A stretch of 15,617 bases of DNA from an uncultured Shinella sp. (lineage in GTDB: Bacteria > Pseudomonadota > Alphaproteobacteria > Rhizobiales > Rhizobiaceae). The position numbers and the translations under genes were made by a program. The DNA is taken from NCBI RefSeq assembly GCF_946479415.1, contig NZ_CAMLFY010000111.1, forward strand, positions 1 through 15,617, read 5' to 3'. Shown here piece by piece: positions 1-9,538 of this stretch. Positions within the stretch are counted from its first letter, which is position 1, and every line of letters begins with the position of its first letter. Under the pieces are notes generated by a model, which was given only the letters and a program-made list of their open reading frames with translations, had not been told where the DNA came from and did no database searches.

Positions 1-710
1 TCACCATGCTGGAATGGTATCGCGCGGGCGAGACCTATGACGTTCTGATGGAGGATTGCGGTGCCATGCTGGCGCTCGCCGCCGAAATCACCGGCGCCGC
101 CATGCTCACCTATCGCGGCGCCACTTGCGATCCGATACTTGCGCCCGAGCGGTTGACGGTGGCGGCCGCTTTCCAGCGCCATGCCGGCATCGATCTCTTG
201 GCGACGATCGATGCCGATGGTTCGACGGATCGCGAGAAGCTTGCTACGGCCATGCGCGCTGCGGGCCTGCGGGTTGCCGAGGATGACACCTGGGCCGATC
301 TGTTCAGCCGCGTGCTGGTGGAGAAGGTCGAGCCCCAACTCGGCTTCGGCCGCGCCACCCTTCTCTGCGAATACCCGACGGCCGAAGCGGCGCTGGCCCG
401 CCCCGTCCCACATGATCGCCGCGTTGCCGAGCGTTTCGAGCTCTACGCCTGCGGCGTGGAATTGGCGAACGCCTTCGGCGAACTCACCGACGCCGCCGAG
501 CAGCGCCGCCGCTTCGAGCTGGAAATGGCCGAAAAAGCCCGTGTCTATGGCGAGACCTATCCGCTCGACGAGGATTTTCTGGCGGCGCTTGCGGTGATGC
601 CCGAGGCAAGCGGCATCGCGCTTGGCTTCGACCGGCTGGTCATGCTGGCGACGGGCGCGTCGCGCATCGACCAGGTGATCTGGGCGCCCGTTGCGGAGAC
701 CGCGCCGTGA
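1..710 (+). CDS. epmA: EF-P--(R)-beta-lysine ligase EpmA (GenX/PoxA), 3' part
   Basis: A paralogue of class II lysyl-tRNA synthetase that lacks the anticodon-binding domain and attaches beta-lysine to a conserved lysine of elongation factor P in the cytoplasm. The gene enters from the left edge in frame, so the first ATG in the window (6) is an internal Met of the class II motif 2 region (FTMLEWYRAG), not the start. About 235 residues are visible of an expected 320-350. Visible signatures in order are MLEWYRAG, the family block DRRVAERFELYACGVELANA followed by FGELTDAAEQRRRF, and class II motif 3, GIALGFDRLVMLATG, near the C-terminus. These align closely with what I recall of E. coli EpmA. 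The stop TGA (708-710) overlaps the GTG start of epmB, so the two are co-translated. A true lysyl-tRNA synthetase would be longer at the N-terminus, which cannot be checked here, but the neighbour supports EpmA. Confidence 0.92.
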   Translation, partial: TMLEWYRAGETYDVLMEDCGAMLALAAEITGAAMLTYRGATCDPILAPERLTVAAAFQRHAGIDLLATIDADGSTDREKLATAMRAAGLRVAEDDTWADLFSRVLVEKVEPQLGFGRATLLCEYPTAEAALARPVPHDRRVAERFELYACGVELANAFGELTDAAEQRRRFELEMAEKARVYGETYPLDEDFLAALAVMPEASGIALGFDRLVMLATGASRIDQVIWAPVAETAP

Positions 711-1768
711 CGGCAGCCCGCAGCCTCTCCACCGTGGACGATCTCGTCACCGCCGGTCTCGTGCGGGAAGACAAGCGCGCGCAAACCGCTGCCGTCGCCG
801 AGCGCTATGCGGTCGCCGTCACGCCGCCGCTCGTCGCACTCATAAATGCCGACGATCCCTTCGATCCCATCGCCCGCCAGTTCGTGCCCGATGCGGCCGA
901 GCTGGTGACGCTGCCGGAAGAGCGTGCCGACCCGATCGGCGACCTCGCGCACAGCCCCGTCGAGGGCATCGTGCACCGTTATCCCGACCGCGTGCTGCTG
1001 AAGGCCGTGCATATCTGCCCGGTCTATTGCCGCTTCTGCTTTCGCCGCGAGATGGTCGGACCGGAAGGCCTCGGCACGCTGACGCCGGCCGCCCTCGATG
1101 CCGCCATCGCCTATATCGCCGGCCGGCCGGAAATCTGGGAGGTGATCCTCACGGGCGGCGATCCGCTCGTGCTGTCACCGCGGCGTCTCAGCGACATCAT
1201 GAAACGCCTTGCCGCGATCGACCATGTGAAGATCGTGCGCTTCCATACCCGCGTGCCGGTCGTCGATCCTGCGAGGGTCGATGCCGCGCTGATCGACGCG
1301 TTAAAGGCCTCCGGCAAGACCACCTATGTCGCGCTGCACGCCAACCATCCGCGCGAATTCACCGAGGACGCCCGCGCCGCCATCGCCCGCATCGTCGATG
1401 CCGGCCTGGTGATGATCAGCCAGACGGTACTCCTGAAGGGCGTCAACGACGACGCGGATGTGCTGGCCGCGTTGATGCGCACCTTCGTCGAGAACCGGAT
1501 AAAGCCCTATTACCTGCACCACCCGGACCTCGCGCCCGGCACGGCGCATTTCCGCCTGTCGCTCGCCGAAGGCCGCGCGCTCGTGGAGCGCCTGCGCGGC
1601 CGCATCTCCGGCCTCTGCCAGCCCGCCTATATCCTCGACATCCCCGGCGGCCACGGCAAGGTGCGGGCCGATTCCATGGCAGTGGAAGAGGCCGACGACG
1701 GCTGTTTCCGCCTGCGCGATTTTCGCGGCGAGACGCATCTCTATCCGCCGGAAGAGGGTGGGGTTTAA
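707..1768 (+). CDS. epmB: EF-P beta-lysylation protein EpmB, lysine 2,3-aminomutase family
   Basis: A radical-SAM, PLP-dependent aminomutase of the KamA/YjeK family, 353 aa. EpmB converts lysine to the beta-lysine that EpmA loads onto EF-P. The radical-SAM cluster motif CPVYCRFC places the three iron-sulfur ligands at C104, C108 and C111. The LTGGDPL segment (148-154) fits the SAM-binding region, and the LDIPGGHGK segment carries the presumed PLP-binding lysine K318. The length matches EpmB (about 340-350 aa) rather than the longer clostridial lysine aminomutases. The GTG start at 707 overlaps the upstream TGA by the sequence GTGA; it is chosen because the homologous N-terminus begins there and the overlap is typical of a coupled pair. 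No epmC-like hydroxylase and no efp are in the window; efp may lie upstream of the left edge. A free-standing lysine aminomutase in lysine catabolism is the alternative, but linkage to epmA makes it unlikely. Confidence 0.92.
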   Translation: MTAARSLSTVDDLVTAGLVREDKRAQTAAVAERYAVAVTPPLVALINADDPFDPIARQFVPDAAELVTLPEERADPIGDLAHSPVEGIVHRYPDRVLLKAVHICPVYCRFCFRREMVGPEGLGTLTPAALDAAIAYIAGRPEIWEVILTGGDPLVLSPRRLSDIMKRLAAIDHVKIVRFHTRVPVVDPARVDAALIDALKASGKTTYVALHANHPREFTEDARAAIARIVDAGLVMISQTVLLKGVNDDADVLAALMRTFVENRIKPYYLHHPDLAPGTAHFRLSLAEGRALVERLRGRISGLCQPAYILDIPGGHGKVRADSMAVEEADDGCFRLRDFRGETHLYPPEEGGV

Positions 1769-1869
1769 TACCTCGCTTACACCGCCACCGTCACGGGCGT
1801 TTGGGTGTACGTCGATGCGCGTGGCCCTCCTCCCCACGAACGTCATCGACATCGCGATCGCCGGCCCAT
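1769..1869. other. Gene-free spacer after epmB, nothing recognised
   Basis: First part of a 384-base stretch without an intact gene between epmB and ttuD. I see no coding frame that resembles a known protein, no hairpin with a T-run that would end the epmAB transcript, and no RNA gene. Plus-strand open frames through here are continuations of shadow frames. The rest of the stretch holds the transposase scrap, palindromic repeat and terminator listed separately. Confidence 0.5.
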
Positions 1870-2000
1870 CGGGTCAATGATTCCGTGCTTGCCGGCTTCT
1901 ATCAAAAGCTCAGAGCGCGCGGAAAACCTTCAAGCTCGCCATGATCGCAACCGTGCGAAAGCTCATCGCAATCCTAAACGCAATTCTCGCACAGGCCCAG
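1870..2000 (+). pseudogene. IS110-family transposase, C-terminal remnant with frameshift
   Basis: Translation from 1870 reads VNDSVLAGFYQKLRARGKP and then, after a shift of one base near 1930-1931, KLAMIATVRKLIAILNAIL. Read across the shift, this follows the conserved C-terminal end of IS110-type transposases, in which FYxRLxxxGKPxKVA is followed by a basic helix of the form RKLLxxLNAxL. Only about 42 residues of the roughly 300-400 aa protein remain. The DEDD-type catalytic domain is missing, so the fragment is dead. One base appears to be lost between CCT (proline) and AAG (lysine), because the other frame ends in TGA (1942-1944). I see no IS ends or target duplication. It directly precedes a palindromic repeat, a known type of target for IS110-like elements. 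The family call rests on a short match. Confidence 0.68.
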
Positions 2001-2020
2001 CCTTCGCGCCATAACGACCA

Positions 2021-2090
2021 GGGTTGCTTGACCCGGGCATCCACCGCCGCGCCAGCCGCGTGGATCCTCGGCTCAAGGCCGAGGATAACG
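2021..2090. repeat. Rhizobial-type intergenic palindromic repeat
   Basis: The right part holds a perfect 9-bp inverted repeat, ATCCTCGGC at 2064-2072 and GCCGAGGAT at 2078-2086, with loop TCAAG. An outer pair, ATCCAC (2039-2044) and GTGGAT (2060-2065), joins it to a decayed left palindrome containing CTTGACCCGGGCATCC. This wording, in which a DNA palindrome is built on CCCGGGCATCCA or TGGATCCTCGGGTCAAG, is familiar from the short extragenic repeats of Rhizobium, Agrobacterium and relatives. The family assignment is from memory, not from a search. Its role is unknown; such elements are usually transcribed as RNA hairpins or serve as insertion targets. Confidence 0.6.
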
Positions 2091-2115
2091 ACTGTGGACA
2101 TGTACCGTCTATAAC

Positions 2116-2144
2116 AAAACAGCCCCGGAAACCGGGGCTGTTTT
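2116..2144 (-). terminator. Intrinsic terminator of the gcl-hyi-glxR-ttuD operon
   Basis: A perfect 13-bp stem (2116-2128 with 2132-2144) with loop AAA sits 8 bases beyond the ttuD stop codon. On the minus strand the GC-rich stem CAGCCCCGG/CCGGGGCTG is followed by TTTTGTTAT, a standard rho-independent form. The plus strand also reads into TTTT, so the hairpin may be bidirectional and could stop any transcript arriving from epmAB. Confidence 0.88.
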
Positions 2145-2152
2145 CGTTTGGG

Positions 2153-3421
2153 CTACTGGATGAGGATGGCCCTGAAATCGTTGACATTCGTGCCTGTTGG
2201 TCCCGGTACGAAAAGATCGCCCAGCGCGTCGAAGACGGACCAGCTGTCGTTGCGCGCGAGGAATTCGGCGGCGTCCTTGCCCTTGTCGGCGAGGCGGGCG
2301 ACAGTGGTGCCGTCGGCGAAGGCGCCGGCATTGTCTTCCGATCCGTCGATGCCATCCGTATCGGCGGCAAGCGCGTAAAGACCCTCGAGGCCATCGGTGG
2401 CGCAGGCGAAGGAGAGCAGGAATTCGCCGTTGCGGCCGCCCTTGCCCTTGCCCTTGATCGTCACGGTGGTTTCACCGCCCGAGAGGATGACGACGGGCTT
2501 TTTGAACGGCCGGTCGCGGCGCACGACTTCCGCGGCGATCGCAGCATGCACCCGGCCGACTTCCGCGGCCTCGCCTTCGATGGCGTCGGAGAGGATGACG
2601 GCCTCGACGCCGGCCTTGCGGGCGGCTTCGGCGGCGGCCTCAAGCGATACGGCGGCGGACGCGACCAGCTTCACCTCGTTGCGGGCAAACCGCGCGTCGC
2701 TCGGCAGCGGCGGCTCGTCCTTGCCGCCCTGGATATGGCGCATGACGGCCTCGGGCAGCTCGAGGCGGTAACGCTCGATGAGACGCAGCGCGTCGGCGCG
2801 CGTGGTGGCGTCAGCGATGGTCGGGCCGGAGGCGACGAGGGCGGGATTGTCACCGGGAATATCGGACACGACCAGCGAGACGACACGGGCGGGATGCGCA
2901 AGCTCGGCAAGCCGGCCGCCCTTGATGCGCGAAACCTGCTTGCGCACGGCGTTCATCGCGCTGATCGGCGCACCGGAGGCCAAGAGCGCCTTGTTGACGG
3001 CGATCTCGTCGGCGAGCGTCAGGTCGCCGGCGGGCGCCGGCAGGAGAGCCGAACCGCCACCGCAAATCAGCGCGACGACGAGGTCGTCTTCGGTCAGGCC
3101 GCGCACGGCGGCCATCAGGCGGCCGGAGGCGAGCAGGCCGCTGTCGTCGGGCACGGGATGGGCGGCTTCGAGGACATCGATGCGTTCGCAGGGCACGGCA
3201 TAGCCATAGCGCGTGACGATCACGCCGGTCAGCGGCGCATCCCACAGGCGCTCGAAGGCGCGGGCCATCTGTGCCGCACCCTTGCCGGCACCGATCACCA
3301 CCGTGCGACCCCTCGGCTTTTCCGGTAGGTTGGCGGCAAGCACCTTATCCGGGTCAGCGGCGGCGACCGCGACGGAAAACAGGGTTTCGAGAAAGGCGCG
3401 CGGGTCTGCGATAGCGGGCAT
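2153..3421 (-). CDS. ttuD: Glycerate 2-kinase, TtuD/MOFRL family
   Basis: Cytoplasmic kinase that phosphorylates D-glycerate with ATP, the last step of the glyoxylate-to-glycerate route; this family normally yields 2-phosphoglycerate. It is 422 aa, the usual length, with the N-terminal DUF4147 domain (about residues 5-240) and the C-terminal MOFRL domain (about 305-415). Visible motifs are VVIGAGKGAA (41-50), CGGGSALLPAP (120-130), MNAVRKQVSRIKGG (156-169), SDIPGDNPALVASGPT (186-201), GGRNGEFLL (328-336), DTDGIDG (354-360) and PGPTGTNVND (406-415). An in-frame ATG 14 codons upstream exists, but the start at 3421 has the GGAGGA site 5 bases before it and the MPAIADPRAFLETLF N-terminus typical of the family. 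It is separated from glxR by a 161-base spacer containing two palindromes. Old annotations call this family hydroxypyruvate reductase; the MOFRL domain and the neighbours favour the kinase. Confidence 0.93.
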   Translation of the reverse strand: MPAIADPRAFLETLFSVAVAAADPDKVLAANLPEKPRGRTVVIGAGKGAAQMARAFERLWDAPLTGVIVTRYGYAVPCERIDVLEAAHPVPDDSGLLASGRLMAAVRGLTEDDLVVALICGGGSALLPAPAGDLTLADEIAVNKALLASGAPISAMNAVRKQVSRIKGGRLAELAHPARVVSLVVSDIPGDNPALVASGPTIADATTRADALRLIERYRLELPEAVMRHIQGGKDEPPLPSDARFARNEVKLVASAAVSLEAAAEAARKAGVEAVILSDAIEGEAAEVGRVHAAIAAEVVRRDRPFKKPVVILSGGETTVTIKGKGKGGRNGEFLLSFACATDGLEGLYALAADTDGIDGSEDNAGAFADGTTVARLADKGKDAAEFLARNDSWSVFDALGDLFVPGPTGTNVNDFRAILIQ

Positions 3422-3426
3422 CGGGT

Positions 3427-3432
3427 TCCTCC
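3427..3432 (-). promoter_or_regulatory. Ribosome binding site that fixes the ttuD start
   Basis: On the minus strand GGAGGA lies 5 bases before the ATG at 3421. The alternative in-frame ATG at 3463 has no comparable site, so the 422-aa start is preferred. Confidence 0.85.
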
Positions 3433-3464
3433 AAGTCTGCGGTGCGCAGGTCTTATAAAACATA

Positions 3465-3525
3465 ACCCCTCATCCGCAAGCCGCACCGCTTCCCGGAAGA
3501 GAGACGGCGCGGCGGGATGAGGGGT
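3465..3525. repeat. Long inverted repeat in the glxR-ttuD spacer
   Basis: Arms ACCCCTCATCC (3465-3475) and GGATGAGGGGT (3515-3525) are perfectly complementary over 11 bp. A further GCCGC/GCGGC pair (3480-3484 with 3509-3513) and a small inner hairpin CTTC-CCG-GAAG (3489-3499) sit inside them. The operon RNA would therefore carry a long imperfect hairpin about 40 bases before the ttuD start. The CCCCTCATCCG head resembles a repeat class I remember from rhizobial intergenic regions, but I could not search for copies. Confidence 0.6.
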
Positions 3526-3544
3526 CATGTCTCCTCCAGATGGG

Positions 3545-3577
3545 TGACCGGGCGGGGCTCCCCTCCCCGCCCGGTCA
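3545..3577 (-). other. Very GC-rich hairpin just after the glxR stop
   Basis: A perfect 13-bp stem (3545-3557 with 3565-3577) has a 7-base loop and is almost all G-C. It starts 5 bases beyond the glxR stop codon. A second hairpin, GCCGTC (3579-3584) and GACGGC (3589-3594), wraps the stop codon itself. On the minus strand the stem is followed by ACCCATC with no T-run, so it is not a standard terminator. It may be a partial terminator, an RNase barrier or an mRNA 3'-end stabiliser that sets ttuD levels below glxR. Confidence 0.6.
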
Positions 3578-3582
3578 GGCCG

Positions 3583-4467
3583 TCATGCGACGGCGTGGTT
3601 CGCCATGCGCTCCAGCGCCGTGACGAGACCTGAGTGATCGAGGCCGGCATCGCCATGGGCGGCGCACTGGTTGAAGAGTTCCTGCGTCGAGGCGGTGTTG
3701 GGCAGCGAAACGCCCAGCGCCTTGGCGCCCTGGAGGGCCAGGTTGAGGTCCTTCTGGTGCAGCGAGATGCGGAAGCCAGGATCGAAAGTCCGCTTGACCA
3801 TGCGGTCGCCATGCACTTCGAGAATGCGCGAGGAGGCAAAACCGCCCATCAGCGCTTCGCGGACGCGCGCCGCGTCGGCGCCGGCCTTGGAGGCGAAGAC
3901 GAGGGCTTCGGCTACCGCTTCGATGGTCAAGGCGACGATGATCTGGTTGGCGACCTTGGTCACCTGGCCGTCGCCGCAATCGCCGACGAGCGTGATATTC
4001 TTGCCCATCAGCTGGAAGAGCGGCAGCGCCCGGTCGAAGCTTTCCTGCGAGCCGCCGGCCATGATGGACAGCGAGGCGTTCTTGGCGCCGACTTCACCGC
4101 CCGAAACCGGGCCGTCGACATATTCGGCACCGGTCTCGCGAACCTTTTTGGCGAATTCCTTGGTGGCGATCGGCGAGATCGAGCTCATGTCGATGACGAG
4201 CTTGCCGGCCTTCAGGCCGAAGGAGACGCCGTTTTCGCCGAACAGCACGTCCTGCACTTCCGGGGTGTCGGGCAGCATGAGGATGATCGTGTCGACGGTC
4301 TCGGCCAGCGCCTTGGGGCTGTCGACGATCTTGAGGCCGTTATCGACCAGATCCTTGTGCGGCGGGATGTGGAACTTCGAGGTGATGACCGTGTGGCCGG
4401 CATTCTGCAGATGGCGCGCCATGGGCGTGCCCATGATGCCGAGGCCGATGAAACCGATATTCGCCAT
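3583..4467 (-). CDS. glxR: 2-hydroxy-3-oxopropionate (tartronate semialdehyde) reductase
   Basis: NAD(P)H-dependent reductase of the beta-hydroxyacid dehydrogenase family, 294 aa. It reduces the tartronate semialdehyde made by Gcl to D-glycerate. The N-terminal Rossmann motif is GFIGLGIMGTPMARHL (5-20) with the glycine core at G8, G10 and G13. The substrate-binding signature DGPVSGG spans 118-124, the catalytic lysine is K171 within GQVTKVANQ, and the helical C-terminal domain follows. The start at 4467 has GGGAG (4476-4480) 8 bases upstream. It lies between hyi (36-base gap) and ttuD in the same direction. 3-Hydroxyisobutyrate dehydrogenase is the closest lookalike, but the gcl-hyi context decides for the glyoxylate enzyme. 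The stop codon is embedded in a small hairpin. Confidence 0.93.
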   Translation of the reverse strand: MANIGFIGLGIMGTPMARHLQNAGHTVITSKFHIPPHKDLVDNGLKIVDSPKALAETVDTIILMLPDTPEVQDVLFGENGVSFGLKAGKLVIDMSSISPIATKEFAKKVRETGAEYVDGPVSGGEVGAKNASLSIMAGGSQESFDRALPLFQLMGKNITLVGDCGDGQVTKVANQIIVALTIEAVAEALVFASKAGADAARVREALMGGFASSRILEVHGDRMVKRTFDPGFRISLHQKDLNLALQGAKALGVSLPNTASTQELFNQCAAHGDAGLDHSGLVTALERMANHAVA

Positions 4468-4503
4468 GATCTAAACTCCCAATCTTGAAACTATATGTTT
4501 GGC

Positions 4504-5283
<780 letters not shown>

Positions 5284-5288
5284 TTTCT

Positions 5289-5294
5289 TCTCCT
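5289..5294 (-). promoter_or_regulatory. Ribosome binding site that fixes the hyi start
   Basis: On the minus strand AGGAGA lies 5 bases before the ATG at 5283. The longer frame starting at 5331 would begin inside the palindromic repeat, so the shorter protein is preferred. Confidence 0.8.
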
Positions 5295-5302
5295 GTTCTT
5301 TC

Positions 5303-5346
5303 GCATTTCCGGACGGAAAACCGCTTCGCACTTTTCCTGGAAATGC
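5303..5346. repeat. Palindromic repeat in the gcl-hyi spacer
   Basis: Arms GCATTTCC (5303-5310) and GGAAATGC (5339-5346) are perfectly complementary over 8 bp. They enclose a core with a small CGG-AAAA-CCG hairpin (5314-5323) and the segment GCTTCGCACTTTTCC. I recognise this wording as a palindrome found many times between genes in Rhizobiaceae; that is recall, not a search. It fills most of the 69-base gap between the gcl stop and the hyi start and would form a hairpin in the operon RNA. Confidence 0.65.
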
Positions 5347-5352
5347 TTGTAA

Positions 5353-7140
<1,788 letters not shown>

Positions 7141-7167
7141 GGGAATTTCCTCCGTCTCTTGGAAGCG

Positions 7168-7195
7168 AAGGTAGCGGATTCTGGTTGCCGTGCAA
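7168..7195 (-). promoter_or_regulatory. Candidate promoter of the gcl operon
   Basis: On the minus strand TTGCAC (7190-7195) and TACCTT (7168-7173) are 16 bases apart, a modest match to a housekeeping -35/-10 pair. Transcription would start about 20 bases before the gcl start codon. The IclR-like half sites lie just upstream. This is a pattern match by eye only. Confidence 0.35.
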
Positions 7196-7202
7196 TCATA
7201 AA

Positions 7203-7241
7203 ATGGAAATCGATCCCATCAGATGGAAATAAACATTTTCA
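7203..7241. promoter_or_regulatory. Candidate IclR-family operator between gcl and its regulator
   Basis: The 8-base word ATGGAAAT occurs twice, at 7203-7210 and 7223-7230, exactly 20 bases (about two helical turns) apart. The second copy is followed by an inverted partner, giving TGGAAATAAACATTTTCA (7224-7241), which resembles the TGGAAAT/ATTTCCA half sites known for IclR-type regulators. The cluster lies in the shared gcl/regulator intergenic region, upstream of the candidate gcl promoter. Binding by the neighbouring regulator is an inference. Confidence 0.5.
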
Positions 7242-7290
7242 ACGAATCTGGAACAATCGCCTCAGGCCGGATATGGAATGATGCATCGAC

Positions 7291-7297
7291 GAGGGAG
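7291..7297 (+). promoter_or_regulatory. Ribosome binding site that fixes the IclR-type regulator start
   Basis: GAGGGAG lies 6 bases before the ATG at 7304. The upstream in-frame ATG at 7223 has no such site and would put the start codon within the candidate operator. Confidence 0.75.
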
Positions 7298-7303
7298 AAA
7301 GAC

Positions 7304-8128
7304 ATGGCGGAGCATCAGGAAAAGACGCGCGGGCGGCCCGGCCGCAAACCGGCGGCCGATGCCGCGCCGTCCTCCGTGCAGGTGCTGGACAGGAGTCTGA
7401 AACTGCTGGACCTCGTGGCGCAGGCCGATGGCGCTGCTCTTACCGACCTTGCCGACCAGTCCGGCATGGCGCCCTCGACGGTACACCGGCTGCTCACCTC
7501 GCTTGCTCAGCACGGCATGGTGACCCATGACGGCGAGACCGGCGCCTGGACGATCGGCGTCAAGGCCTTCGAGATCGGCACCGCCTATCTGCGCTTCCGC
7601 AAGCTCGGCACGATCAGCCGACCGTTCCTGAAACAATTGATGGAAGGCTGCGGCGAGACCGCCAATATCGCCATCGAGGACGACGGCGACGTGGTTTTCA
7701 TCTCGCAGGTCGAAAGCCATGCGCCGATGCGCGCCTTCTTCCGCCCCGGCCGGCGCGGGCCGATCCATGCCTCTGGTATCGGCAAGGCGATCCTCTCGAC
7801 CTGGCCGGACGCGCGCATCGAAACGCTGCTGACCGGCCGCACGCTGGCGCATTTCACCGACAAGACGCGCGACACGATCCCGACGCTGCTTGCGGATATC
7901 GCGAAAATCCGCACCCGCGGCTGGTCGATCGATGACGAGGAACACACGCTCGGCATGCGCTGCGTGGCTGCACCCATCTTCGACGAATATGGCGAGGCGG
8001 TCGCCGGCATTTCCGTCTCCGGCCCGGCCGTCCGGTTGCCCGACAGCAAGATCGAAGCGTTCGGCCCGGTCATCCGGGCGGCGGCGGAAGGTTTGACGAA
8101 AGCGATGGGCGGGCGGCTGGTCCGCTGA
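7304..8128 (+). CDS. IclR-family transcriptional regulator, probable controller of the glyoxylate operon
   Basis: A 274-aa DNA-binding regulator with a winged helix-turn-helix (about residues 24-85, including LTDLADQSGMAPSTVHRLL) and a C-terminal IclR effector domain (about 90-265). The effector domain shows the family segments HASGIGKAIL (155-164) and DEEHTLGMRCVAAPIFD (210-226). The N-terminus is basic with an AT-hook-like TRGRPGRKP (8-16). A frame open 27 codons further up is rejected in favour of the ATG at 7304, which has a good ribosome site. It is transcribed away from gcl; the enterobacterial counterpart AllR is also an IclR-family protein that represses gcl-hyi-glxR and responds to glyoxylate and allantoin. 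A similar role is likely here, but neither effector nor sign of control can be read from the sequence, so no gene symbol is given. Confidence 0.9.
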   Translation: MAEHQEKTRGRPGRKPAADAAPSSVQVLDRSLKLLDLVAQADGAALTDLADQSGMAPSTVHRLLTSLAQHGMVTHDGETGAWTIGVKAFEIGTAYLRFRKLGTISRPFLKQLMEGCGETANIAIEDDGDVVFISQVESHAPMRAFFRPGRRGPIHASGIGKAILSTWPDARIETLLTGRTLAHFTDKTRDTIPTLLADIAKIRTRGWSIDDEEHTLGMRCVAAPIFDEYGEAVAGISVSGPAVRLPDSKIEAFGPVIRAAAEGLTKAMGGRLVR

Positions 8129-8140
8129 GCCGACACAAAA

Positions 8141-8169
8141 CGCCGCCGCATCCCAAGGACACGGCGGCG
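8141..8169 (-). terminator. Candidate terminator between guaD and the IclR-type gene
   Basis: Arms CGCCGCCG (8141-8148) and CGGCGGCG (8162-8169) enclose a 13-base loop that can form a further TCC/GGA pair. On the minus strand the stem is followed by TTTTGTGTC, which would end the puuD-guaD transcript 25 bases beyond the guaD stop. In the plus direction it is followed by CAAACAATCTT, a poorer signal for the regulator gene. Confidence 0.55.
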
Positions 8170-8194
8170 CAAACAATCTTCGACGTTTGAAGGA

Positions 8195-9534
<1,340 letters not shown>

Positions 9535-9538
<4 letters not shown>

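Noticed and set aside
691..1944. A 417-codon plus-strand frame spanning epmB and the start of the IS110 scrap
   Set aside because: The first 1.1 kb is the wrong frame of epmB, and only the final 25 or so residues resemble a transposase. It is not a fusion gene; the useful part is annotated as a remnant.
2024..3328. A 434-codon plus-strand open frame opposite ttuD
   Set aside because: It crosses the palindromic repeat and the terminator before running antisense to ttuD, which has full family motifs.
3545..3577. Intrinsic terminator ending the operon after glxR
   Set aside because: The stem is strong but no T-run follows on the minus strand, and a clear terminator with a T-run lies after ttuD. 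It was kept as a hairpin of unknown role.
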